From positions 124,001 through 188,000 of the forward strand of contig CAWHIX010000007.1 in NCBI GenBank assembly GCA_963829545.1: DNA of 64,000 bases, written 5' to 3'. The notes beneath the pieces were generated by a model that worked only from the letters and a program-made list of their open reading frames with translations, had not been told where the DNA came from and did not search any database. The position numbers and the translations under genes were made by a program. Of the stretch, positions 48,463-56,868 are shown in pieces (position 1 is the first letter of the stretch; the number at the start of each line of letters is the position of its first letter). The DNA comes from JAXGXJ01 sp963829545 (GTDB taxonomy: Bacteria > Actinomycetota > Thermoleophilia > RBG-16-64-13).

Positions 48463-48678
48463 CTACTCCGCTGGCGTTATCACCGGCACTAGCAGGTGCG
48501 AGGGGTATTCGGCGTTGTGAAAGATCTTATGGAGCACCGTCTTGCTGGAGCAGACGTGGTTCGGCATGTACTCGGCGTAAGTCTCGCCGGCGACGCCCTC
48601 GGCCAGGTCGAGGCTGGTGATCTCCAGGCAGATGCGGTGACCACGCTCGAACAGGTTGGCCGTCGAAAGGATCTCCAC
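48463..48678 (-). pseudogene. C-terminal remnant of a CocE/NonD-type hydrolase
   Basis: 71 residues reading STANLFERGHRICLEITSLD and ending YPSHLLVPVITPAE. The GHR(I)xLEI block, VLHKIFHNAEYPSHLLVPVI and length match the C-terminal jelly-roll of X-Pro dipeptidyl-peptidase/CocE hydrolases, which are about 550-600 residues long. The alpha/beta-hydrolase domain is absent. Confidence 0.6.
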
Positions 48679-48688
48679 CTGTTACGGG

Positions 48689-49126
48689 TCACGTCTCCAG
48701 TTCCAATGGGAAATCACAGGTGCTGGGGATGTAGTCGCAAAGAGCGATCGCGATTTCCTTCCATAGATCAGGCACCCTGTCGAGCAGACCCTCGAAGTGC
48801 CTCGGCCCTACCACAAGGAGCTTCACGGCAGTCTCGGCCGTAACGGTAGCTGGGCTTGGCCTCTGCGCGATGAGGCCTATTTCTCCAAAGAAATCGTTCT
48901 GGGAGAGTCGGCCGAGCAGTCTCCCGCATTGTTCAGCCTTCGCCTGACCTTCCAGGATCATGAGGAATTCGAAGCTTCGCGTATCTTCTTTGACCAAGAC
49001 CTTGCCCGCCGGCACTTCAACCACATCCGCTATTCGGACGACCTCTACCAGGTTCTTCTTGCTCAACCTGCTGAATAGGGGTACCTTCCTCAGCACATCT
49101 TCCTTGGTAAAGCTCTTCTCTGCCAT
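48689..49126 (-). CDS. cyclic-nucleotide-binding-domain protein without DNA-binding domain
   Basis: 145 residues from ATG 49126 (SD GGGGGAGAAGA). A single cNMP-binding fold: KVPLFSRLSKKNLVEVV, FLMILEGQAKAE, SQNDFFGEIGLIAQRPSPAT. This last block resembles the phosphate-binding cassette (FGE...RPxPAT, with Pro where cAMP binders have Arg-Ser/Ala-Ala). No helix-turn-helix follows, so it is not a classical Crp/Fnr regulator. Divergent from the transhydroxylase genes with a 300-bp gap. Confidence 0.72.
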   Translation of the reverse strand: MAEKSFTKEDVLRKVPLFSRLSKKNLVEVVRIADVVEVPAGKVLVKEDTRSFEFLMILEGQAKAEQCGRLLGRLSQNDFFGEIGLIAQRPSPATVTAETAVKLLVVGPRHFEGLLDRVPDLWKEIAIALCDYIPSTCDFPLELET

Positions 49127-49351
49127 TCTTCTCCCCCCGTGTTCTCGAAGGATTCTCCTCATTTGAATTGTAGTCGGCCCGGAGGCTTGGGGCGAGAGCC
49201 CGCTCATTGGCACGTACTGCCGAGCGGCAGACGGGCCACTCCAGCTTCCGGTGGGCGACCTCGCCGTCGCGGCAGGTGGGGTCTGGCCGGGCCAGCTACC
49301 GCAGGCGGAACTGGAAGGGTATTCTACTTGGAGCAGGTCTCGGATGAAGAA

Positions 49352-49375
49352 GGGGGCTCAGACGACTGAGTCCCC
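49352..49375 (+). promoter_or_regulatory. hairpin in the leader of the transhydroxylase operon
   Basis: GGGGGCTCAG pairs with CTGAGTCCCC around an ACGA loop (ten pairs, one G-U), 52 bases before the start of the large-subunit gene. It lacks a T run, so it is more likely an upstream terminator relic, mRNA stabiliser or protein site than a complete attenuator. Confidence 0.45.
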
Positions 49376-49427
49376 ACCGAAGCCGGGGCGGTTCGTGGCT
49401 GATCGTTGTGATCGATGAGGTGATGAT

Positions 49428-52062
49428 GTGTCTGACAAGAGGAAGCTCGTAAGAAAGTCTCAGTTGACCACCGGCGGGCCGTGCTGGGTCTACGTGGACG
49501 AGGAGGAGAACAAGATCGTGCGGGTGACGCCGATCGACCTGACGGACGAGGACGCGCCCTCATACAAGATCGAGGCGCATGGGCGGACGTTCTCGCCGCC
49601 GCGCAAGTCGACCATGACGCCCATCACGGCCGCTTCCAAGTCGTACGTCCACTCCGACAAGAGGCTGCTCTACCCGCTGAAGCGCATCGGCTTCGACCCG
49701 AAGGGGGAGCGCAACGAGGAGCTCAGGGGCGAGCCGCAGCCCGGTGGAGATCCCAGGTACCCAGGGTACGAGCGCATCTCCTGGGACGAGGCGCTCGACA
49801 TGGTGGCGGACGAGATCACGTACTGCAAGCGAGAACTCGGTCCGGGCTCGGTCGTCATCGAGTGCTCGTCGCATCATACGTGGGCACTCGTGAACTATCG
49901 GCATTCCTTGTTGCCCCGCTTCATGAACACCATCGGGGCGTCCATGGTCGACCACAACCCGGACAGCTGGGATGGTTGGCATTGGGGCGCGATCCACACG
50001 TGGGGACACAGCGCCCGACTCGGCATCGCCGAACAGACCGACGGGTTCGTCGACTGCATCCAGAACTGCGAGATGATCGTGTGGTGGTCGAGCGACCCGG
50101 AGACCACCGGCGGCATCTACGGCGCATTCGAGAGCACGGTGCGGCGGCAGTGGCTGCAGGAACTGGGCGATCAAGTTCATCTTCATCGACCCGCACTACA
50201 ACCACACGAACGCACTCTGCGGCGGCAAGTGGTTCAGCCCGCAACTGGGCACCGACGCGGCGCTGGCGGCTGCCATCGCCTATGTGTGGATCACCGAAGG
50301 TACGTACGACAAGGAATATGTAGACACGCATACGCACGGCTTCGAGGAGTGGACCAAGTACATCCTCGGCGAGACCGACGGCGTACCGAAGACTCCCGAG
50401 TGGGCGGCCGCGGAGTGCAAGCTGAAGGCGCACGATATCCGTGCGCTTGCCCGCGAGTGGGCGAAGCACCGCACCATGCTGGCGGCCGGCGGCAAAGGCG
50501 GTTGGGGCGGCTGCTGCCGGAGCCCCATCGGCATGGACTGGTCGCGCATGATGGTCGCTCTCATCGCCATGCAGGGTCTGGGCAAACCTGGTGTCAATCT
50601 CTATACGACCACCGAGGGCGCGCCGGTGGACAGCGATTTCTATTTCCCCGGCTACGCGGACGGCGGTATCGGCGGAGACCCCGAGAACTCGGCTGCGGCT
50701 TTCGCCTTGGCGCCCAGGTTGTTCGCGCACGGCACGGGCAATCATCCGACGGGGACCAACATCGTGACGGCGGCCGGCGCGCATCTGGACCGTCTGCTCC
50801 TGCCCGAGTCCATCTTGGACGGCTACGCGGAGTGGAGCGGGCGCGGCTTCGTAGGCGCCAGCATCGAGCAGCAGTTCCATCGCTATCACTACCCTGCCGA
50901 TGGCTATGCGAAGATGCATCTCTTCTACAAGTACGGCGGTTCGCAGATCGGGACCATGGGCGCGACCAACCGCTACGTGAAGATGTACCGCACCAAGAAC
51001 CTGCCCATGGTCGTCTCGCAGTCCATCTGGTTCGAGGGTGAGACGAAGTTCGCCGACGTCATCCTCCCGGCCTGCACAAACTTCGAGCGTTGGGACGTCA
51101 GCGAGTGGGCGAGCAACTCCGGTTACAACCCCGACAGCCACAACCAGGCGAACCACAGGTTCATCGTGCTCCAGGAGCAGTGCATCAAGCCGCTCGGCGA
51201 GTCCATGAGCGACTATCACATCTTCTGGGAGGTATGTAAGCGGCTCGGCCTCGGCGACGTGTTCTCCGACGGCAAAGACACGCTCGACTGGTGCGAAGCG
51301 ATCTACAACGTCTCCGATATGCCGGCCATGATGAGCTGGGACGAGTTCAAGGAGAAGAAGTACTTCATCGTCCCCGTGGATAACAAAGCGCCCGACGCGC
51401 CGCCGTACCGCTGGTTCTACGAGGATCGCGAGCAGGATACGCGCGGTTGGATCTCGCACATCAAGCCCAGCGACACGATCGGGCGCAAGGGTCTGCAGAC
51501 GCAGTCCGGCAAGATCGAGTTCGTCTCGAACAGCCTGAAACGTTTCGGGCACCACGACACGGACGACACGGAGCGGCCTCTCATGCCCATGTATCTGGAA
51601 TCGTGGGAAGGGCACCATACGGAGAGGTTCAAGGACTATCCCCTCGCCGTGGTCTCGCCGCATCCCCGGTTCTCGTTCCACACCATGGGCGACGCGAAGG
51701 ATTCGTTCCTCAACGACGTCAAGGACCATCGCGTAGAGATGGACGGGCACTACTACTGGATCTTCCGCATGAACGCGGCCGACGCGGAAGAGCGTGGGAT
51801 CAAGGATGGCGACCTCATCCGTGCATACAACGAGCGCGGCTCGGTCATCTTCTGCTGCCGTATCACCAAGCGGGTACCGAAGGGCACCTGCCACTGCTAT
51901 GAGAGTTGCGCCGAGTACGATCCTCTGGGCACGCCCGGCGAATCGGACGACCGCGCCGGTTGTATCAACCTCCTGACGCCGTCGCGCCTTCTGTCGAAGT
52001 ACGCCACCGGCATGACGACGGAGCATTGCCTGGTGCAGGTCGAGAAGTGGAACGGAAGGTAA
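49428..52062 (+). CDS. athL: pyrogallol-phloroglucinol transhydroxylase large subunit (molybdopterin; one frame change)
   Basis: Mo-bis-MGD enzyme of the DMSO reductase superfamily that isomerises pyrogallol to phloroglucinol by intermolecular hydroxyl transfer. From GTG 49428 it matches the Pelobacter acidigallici enzyme along its length as I remember it: TTGGPCWVYVDEEENKIVRV, SSHHTW (active-site His), DHNPDSWDGWHWG, HTWGHSARLG (Mo-ligating Ser), WWSSDPETTGGIY, AGGKGGWGGCCRS, SQSIWFEGETKFADVILPAC, HPRFSFHTMGD. It lacks the N-terminal Cys motif for a 4Fe-4S cluster, as does the Pelobacter protein. An extra G near 50,169 splits the frame between LQELG and IKFIFIDPHYNHTN. Repaired length about 877 residues, normal. 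Cytoplasmic; no Tat signal. Small subunit follows after 5 bases. Confidence 0.88.
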
Positions 52063-52067
52063 GGGCG

Positions 52068-52877
52068 ATGAAACAGAACTACATGATCATCGACGTGGCC
52101 AAGTGCCACGACTGCAACAACTGCTTCTTGGCCTGCCAGGATGAACACGCCGAGAACGACTGGGCCCCGTACCAGGCGCCCATGCCCAGGCATGGCCATC
52201 GCTGGATGGATATCCTTCGGCATGAGCGCGGGCAGAACGACCGCATCGACACGGCCTTCCTGCCGAAGCCCTGTCTGCACTGCGAGAACCCGCCATGCGC
52301 CGAGGGGGGCGATTTCGTGAGCGTCCGCGAGGACGGCATCGTGGTCTTCGACCTCGAAGGCGGCAAGGGAAAAGACATCTCGGGCTTCTGCCCGTACGGC
52401 GCGATCTGGTGGAACGAGCAGGAGCAGGTCTCGCAGAAGTGCGATTTCTGCGCCCACCTTCTAGATGACCCCTCCTGGGAGCCTGGCATCCCGCGCTGCG
52501 TGCACACCTGCCCCACGGGCGCGATGTCCTTCGTTCTCGAGGAGCCGGAGGCGTTCGCGAAGCGGATAGAGGCGGAAGGCCTTGCTGCTTACAAGGAGGA
52601 GATAGTCGCGAAGCCGCACGTCTGGTACAAGAACCTGCATCGCTTCACGAAGAACTTCATCGCGGGGCAGGTGCTGAAGGCCGGCGACGTCGCGCCGGGT
52701 ATGGTGGTCACGCTCAAAGGGGCGGACTCGACGGCTGAACTGGTGAGCGACATGTTCGGTGAATTCCGCTTCGACGGGCTCTCGGACGGAGAATATGCGC
52801 TTCTCGCGGAAGGTAGAGAGCTTGCGAAGGTGACGGTCCTCGGATCCTCGGTCGACGCCGGAGATTTCGAGATCTGA
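52068..52877 (+). CDS. bthL: pyrogallol-phloroglucinol transhydroxylase small (Fe-S) subunit
   Basis: 269 residues from ATG 52068. Starts MIIDVAKCHDCNNCFLACQD, then CLHCENPPCAEGG, FCPYGAIWWNEQEQVSQKCD, and CAHLLDD, CVHTCPTGAMSF, giving Cys for three [4Fe-4S] clusters. The C-terminal 80 residues form a transthyretin-like beta domain with MFGEFRFDGLSDGEYALL, as in the Pelobacter small subunit. Electron-relay or structural partner of the large subunit, cytoplasmic. Intact. Confidence 0.9.
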   Translation: MKQNYMIIDVAKCHDCNNCFLACQDEHAENDWAPYQAPMPRHGHRWMDILRHERGQNDRIDTAFLPKPCLHCENPPCAEGGDFVSVREDGIVVFDLEGGKGKDISGFCPYGAIWWNEQEQVSQKCDFCAHLLDDPSWEPGIPRCVHTCPTGAMSFVLEEPEAFAKRIEAEGLAAYKEEIVAKPHVWYKNLHRFTKNFIAGQVLKAGDVAPGMVVTLKGADSTAELVSDMFGEFRFDGLSDGEYALLAEGRELAKVTVLGSSVDAGDFEI

Positions 52878-53082
52878 AGCTCGCGTCATAGACGTATCCA
52901 GGAGTTGCTCGTTCCTCGAAGCGAGGTTGAGGTCTGTCTTGCGGCGCGGTTGGTTGACTTCGCGTTGACTGCCGACCAGAGATCGCTGCAGGACGGGGCG
53001 TCTCGCGCCGGTCATCGGACCTGCAATCCGAGGGCGGAGCGCCCTAGTCCAGCAACCAGACCGCGCCCAGGCGCGCTCGGCC
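52878..53082. other. 205-bp gap after the transhydroxylase operon
   Basis: No gene or RNA seen. The last part leads in frame into the flavoprotein fragment that follows. Confidence 0.5.
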
Positions 53083-53322
53083 GTGATTGTGGCGACGGGT
53101 GCGACCGCGTTGCGTTTGGAGGATATTCCCGGCATCGACGACCCCAAAGTAGTCACCGCGGCCGACGTCCTGCACGGCCGGGCGCTCCTGGGCGGTCGGG
53201 TGGCGGTCATCGGCGGCGGCATCGTCGGCACGGAGGTCGGCACCGAGGCCGCGGCCGAGACGCCGGCCGCCGTCTTCGTGGCCAGTCCTGAGCGGACGGC
53301 GGTCAAGGAGTGTGCATCATGA
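53083..53322 (+). pseudogene. internal fragment of an OYE/dienoyl-CoA-reductase-like flavoprotein
   Basis: 79 residues reading IVATGATALRLEDIPGIDDP, then ADVLHGRALLGGRVAVIGGG and IVGTEVGTEAA. This is the FAD/NAD domain junction found in reductases such as the one at 46-48 kb; everything before and after is missing, and the end diverges. It shows that a second reductase gene once stood next to the transhydroxylase. Confidence 0.65.
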
Positions 53323-53450
53323 GGAGGGCGTCGAACTTCATCATCGGTGTCTGCGGCATGATGGGCGACTGTGTGGGCTGCTGGTTCGATTATCTCAGTA
53401 CATCGAGGCGATGGCTCGACTTGGCCAGGGCCGGCGAAGAGTCACCCTGA
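53319..53450 (+). CDS. small Cys-containing ORF
   Basis: 43 residues starting at ATG 53319, which overlaps the fragment's stop (ATGA). It reads SNFIIGVCGMMGDCVGCWFD with three Cys. May be part of the decayed region and not a gene. No function recognised. Confidence 0.2.
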   Translation: MRRASNFIIGVCGMMGDCVGCWFDYLSTSRRWLDLARAGEESP

Positions 53451-53650
53451 GCAGCGCACCACATAACGTGAAACGCGGGAGGCTGGTGCGATTCCGGGCC
53501 TCGCCGCGTGGTCGCACCCCTCGCCTCCCATTACCCAGGTGGTATCTGGTGGTGCTCAGTGGACAAGCTGGATGGTTGTCGGCCTGAGGCGGGAGGGAGC
53601 CACCCCCAGTTCCTGGCGCGTGCGGAGAGGAGCGCCCAGCGAGCCCAAGC

Positions 53651-53761
53651 TCAGACCTTCGGTGACTTGCGTGCCTTAGGTGCGTTCGGTGCTTTGGGTG
53701 CCTTCGGCGCCTTCGGTTTCTTGGATTCCTTGTTAGGTTTCTTGTCGCGTTGAAGTTCCAT
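53651..53761 (-). CDS. 36-residue Lys/Pro/Ala-rich basic peptide
   Basis: ATG 53761 encodes MELQRDKKPNKESKKPKAPK followed by further KAP repeats. About 40% Lys plus Arg. The repeats come from degenerate 9-bp units in the DNA (53,672-53,720). Similar very short basic proteins occur widely in bacteria, so it may be real, but no function is known. A longer frame starting further upstream (to 53881) is less likely. Confidence 0.4.
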   Translation of the reverse strand: MELQRDKKPNKESKKPKAPKAPKAPNAPKARKSPKV

Positions 53762-53900
53762 ATCGTGCTCCGCTCTGGGTCTAAGGGCGTCGAGGTTCGA
53801 AAGGGAGGTTACCCCGGGCGCAGAGAGTCGACAACAGCACCGGCCGGCGACTTCGCATGAAGCTTGGGATGCTCCCGCCAAAGTCGCGATAGCCCCCTTG

Positions 53901-54245
53901 CTAGGCGCGGATCATCACCAACATCATTTTGAAGGGCGTCAGCGCGCTCAGGGCGTGAGGGACGTTCGCCGGCATGATGATGAGCTCCCCCTCACCGACC
54001 TCGTGAGCGACGCCACCGATGGTGATCTGCACCCGTCCCTCAATCGCGTGCACCAGCGCATCGAAAGGGGCTGTGTGTTCGCTGAGACCTTGCCCTTGGT
54101 CAAAGGCGAAGATGGTCACCGTTCCCTGCGGTTTGCTGATGAGCTCGCGGCTGACCACCGCACCGGGCTGCACGCCTACCAGTGAGGCTGCCCTGACTTC
54201 CTGCCCTACTGCCGGTCCGAGTTCTTCTGGCATCCTCCACCTCAC
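53901..54245 (-). CDS. cupin-domain protein
   Basis: 114-residue single-domain cupin. Motif 1 runs SEHTAPFDALVHAIEGRVQI (His in EHTAP, Glu in IEGR) and motif 2 GEGELIIMPANVPHALSA (His in PHAL). This pattern is typical of small cupins that bind a divalent metal and protect against reactive species or act on small ligands; activity is unknown. Frame intact; start 54245 (MRWRMPEEL) or the Met at 54233. Confidence 0.83.
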   Translation of the reverse strand: MRWRMPEELGPAVGQEVRAASLVGVQPGAVVSRELISKPQGTVTIFAFDQGQGLSEHTAPFDALVHAIEGRVQITIGGVAHEVGEGELIIMPANVPHALSALTPFKMMLVMIRA

Positions 54246-54332
54246 ACTAAGAGACTACGTTGTATCCAGGGTACGCGCTCGTGAGGGTGATTATCAAACG
54301 GAAAGCATCGAAAGCAGGGCAAGATCATCACT

Positions 54333-54554
54333 ATGGCCTCTGCGGCGGGCGTCATCAGCGTCGCCGGCAGTGCGGTTCAGGTCGCGCAGAACTTCTCCGA
54401 CAAAGTGCCTCCGGGTCTGTGTTGGAACAGCCAGTTGGCCGTCCAGGCAATCGATAAGCTGCGGCACCTGGACGCGCAGGGAGCTCTGCTCATATTCGGC
54501 CGCGAGCTTTCGCTTTTGGACTCGCTGAAGCTCGCGCCCGAATACTACGAATGA
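54333..54554 (+). CDS. small protein of unknown function
   Basis: 73 residues from ATG 54333. Contains AVQVAQNFSDKVPPGLCWNS and LDAQGALLIFGRELSLLD. No motif recognised; composition is ordinary for the genome. No good SD is seen, so confidence is limited. Confidence 0.35.
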   Translation: MASAAGVISVAGSAVQVAQNFSDKVPPGLCWNSQLAVQAIDKLRHLDAQGALLIFGRELSLLDSLKLAPEYYE

Positions 54555-54815
54555 CCCCGGTTAGCCGGCGATCGGGCAGGGTCACCGGACCTGTATAGCA
54601 TCACCCCGCAGGACCCGATGAGGGGGCTTCCCGGTCGGCGTCGATACGTACGCGGTACAACGAGGGTAGGAACTGCCTGCGTTTGAGGTCATCGTGGTTG
54701 AGGTCAGAGTCGCACCCGTTTGAGGGCACGTCAGGTAGTGTGATCGACTACCGCTCGGCTGGGACGACTAGACGGGATGAGCTGCAGCGTGAATGACGCC
54801 CGCTCTAGTAAGGCG
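54555..54815. other. 261-bp gap before the repeated LuxR gene
   Basis: No ORF of note, RNA or strong repeat seen. The next base begins the 1,349-bp direct repeat. Confidence 0.5.
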
Positions 54816-56164
54816 CCGCCGTGATACGCTTTGCACCCAACCCCGGACGCTCTGCGGAGATCGACCAGCGTGATCCAGGCCCATGATGTCGCCTCCTGAA
54901 CGCCGCGCCCCCCAGCCCGCCCCGAGCGATCGCGGCCTCGGACCTCACGGGCTCCTACAGCCCAGACTGGCTCGATCGGCCGCCGTCAGTCCCGCGCGCT
55001 GTTCGGCCATCCTCAGCACCCTGAAGGAGATCAGCACGGCCACGGCCGACACGGAAGGCTGCCGGCGGCTGCTGGAGTGCATATCGGCGGAGCTTGAGGC
55101 TGAACACGCGGTGTTGATGCTCTGCAACCCCCTCACGAAGGAGTTGGAGTTCGTAGTCCACAATCAGGATCCGGCCCTGCCGAGAATGTACGTCGACTAC
55201 TACAGCGATCTCGACCCCACGGGACTGCCCGAGTACATCAAAGGCAACGTCCCCCCGCCGGCCGGCTCCCCCATCACCACCGTGTTCGACCTCATGGAGG
55301 TCGTGGACTACAAGTCACTGGTCTCGACGGAGTTCTACAACGACTTCTTCAAGACGGGCAGCATCCACTACGATCTGGTCGCGTTCGTGTCGGCCAACTC
55401 GTCGGCGCGCGGTGCGGTCTGTCTGCACCGAGCTCACGAGCGGAAACCATTTTCCGCCGAAGAAGTGGCCATCCTGGACATGATCGCGCCCTTCGTGGGC
55501 AACCACCTGGAGAAGATGGTGTCCGTGTCCGTCCTCTCCGTCCTCAAGACGGCTTCGGGAAAAGGCGTGATCTTGTGCGACGTCCAGGGACGAGTGCTCT
55601 ACTGCAACGAGGTTGCCAGGGAACTCTGCGCGCCCATGAGGAGGATCGACGGTACGTCGCGACTGGTCGAGGACGTGTCCTTCGTCGGATACTCCCTGGA
55701 CGATCTCAATGTACTGGCCAAGAGCTGCAACGCGGAGGTCAGCTCTCGCGAGGTGGTCCTCGAGCAAGGTAAGCTGGGCCGGCTCATCACGTTGGAACCC
55801 CGCGACGGCGGCACGCTGGCTTGGGCCGAGCCGCTCAAGGAGCGCTTTGGGCTCAGCACCCGAGAGATCGAGGTCCTGAACCGAGTGATGGCCGGCGGGG
55901 CCAACAAGGAGATCGCCCAGGCGCTCTTCATCAGTGAGTACACAGTGAAGAAGCACTTACAGGGCATCGCGGCCAAGGTCGGGGCGCGCACGCGCACCTC
56001 CATAGCCCACGCCGTGCGTCAGGAGTTGGGCCTCACTCCCTGACGGTCCCCTCGCACCGCTGCGGTGGACCGCAAAGACTCCACTTTTGTGTACTTGTCC
56101 CTGCCCCCTGCCTTTGGTCAAATGCGAGACGAGAGGACCGCGCCGAGGGCGGTCCCGCCTTTGC
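54816..56164 (+). repeat. 1,349-bp direct repeat, copy A
   Basis: Identical to 61205-62553 except for three substitutions (positions 55887, 56048 and 56142) and no indels. Covers the whole GAF-LuxR gene with about 67 bases before and 121 after it. Confidence 0.97.
54883..56043 (+). CDS. GAF-LuxR transcriptional regulator, copy A
   Basis: 386 residues. A GAF-like sensor fills residues 45-210 (ISTATADTEGCRRLLECIS, VVHNQDPALP, RGAVCLHRAHERKPFSAEE), a PAS-like segment follows (GVILCDVQGRVLYCNEVARE), and a LuxR-type HTH closes the protein (LSTREIEVLNRVMAGGANKE then IAQALFISEYTVKKHLQGIA). Cytoplasmic one-component regulator of the type common beside reductive enzymes in Coriobacteriia. The ligand is unknown. 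Two adjacent Met codons at 54883 and 54886; no strong SD. Its downstream neighbours are on the same strand. Confidence 0.85.
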   Translation: MMSPPERRAPQPAPSDRGLGPHGLLQPRLARSAAVSPARCSAILSTLKEISTATADTEGCRRLLECISAELEAEHAVLMLCNPLTKELEFVVHNQDPALPRMYVDYYSDLDPTGLPEYIKGNVPPPAGSPITTVFDLMEVVDYKSLVSTEFYNDFFKTGSIHYDLVAFVSANSSARGAVCLHRAHERKPFSAEEVAILDMIAPFVGNHLEKMVSVSVLSVLKTASGKGVILCDVQGRVLYCNEVARELCAPMRRIDGTSRLVEDVSFVGYSLDDLNVLAKSCNAEVSSREVVLEQGKLGRLITLEPRDGGTLAWAEPLKERFGLSTREIEVLNRVMAGGANKEIAQALFISEYTVKKHLQGIAAKVGARTRTSIAHAVRQELGLTP

Positions 56165-56391
56165 AGTCATCGATCTCAGATGGCGGCAGCGTGTCGCCCC
56201 ATCCACCGTCACTTGTCCGGACACTACCTCCGCGCGGAAATGCAAGCCACATGGCCGTGGCTCAGATTCGAAAGTCCCCAGGTGTCCGAGGAACTCGGGG
56301 CGACTACGGGTAGTGCCAGGTTTTCAGGCAGAAGGCCGGTCTTGATCGGGGGGAGCACCAGAGTGGGCAACCACCCGAAGGAGACAAGTAC
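56165..56391. other. 227-bp gap after repeat copy A
   Basis: No gene seen. The final bases (GAAGGAGACAAGTAC) supply the ribosome-binding site of the next ORF. Confidence 0.5.
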
Positions 56392-56856
56392 ATGAAGAAG
56401 CGGAAGAGACTCGAGGTGGTCGAGTGCGAGGGAACACCATTTGAGATCGGCAGGCGATACGGAAGCGCCTGCAAAGAGAGCCTCATCTCGTCGATCGAAG
56501 CGTTGTTCGACGGAGTGGGCATGTTGCTGCCCACCGGCAAGCCCAGTAGACAAGAAGTGGTCAAGGTTGTGCTGAAGTACCTGCCGCTCGTGGAGGCCTT
56601 CGACCCCTTGCTGATCGAGATCCTGAAAGGCCAGGCAGCAGGCGCCGGGGTGGAGTTTGAGGAGGTCTTCGCGCTCCGCTGCAAGTTCGAACTGGGGATC
56701 TGCTACCCGACTCTGATGGGGGCTACCGGGACATCTACGGCTGGAGGATATCGGTCCGTTGCGCAGCGGGGAGAACATCCGGCTGGTCGTGCTGGAAGGA
56801 AACACTGGGGTCGATCGGGGCTTGTAGCCTTATGTCATGGGCCTAGCCAACTATGA
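56392..56856 (+). pseudogene. truncated C45-peptidase/acyltransferase-like gene
   Basis: ATG 56392 with a good SD encodes EVVECEGTPFEIGRRYGSAC and GVEFEEVFALRCKFELG, the start of acyl-CoA:6-aminopenicillanate acyltransferase-like (C45) proteins, normally about 350 residues. After about residue 115 the sequence no longer fits. A second frame near 56,740-56,830 reads DIGPLRSGENIRLVVLEGN, also protein-like. The central catalytic Cys region is missing, so this looks like an internal deletion. Confidence 0.55.
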
Positions 56857-56868
56857 ACGGAGACGCAC

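Noticed and set aside
49921..52026. 701-codon antisense ORF opposite the transhydroxylase
   Set aside because: Shadow ORF; the plus strand encodes a well-matched enzyme.
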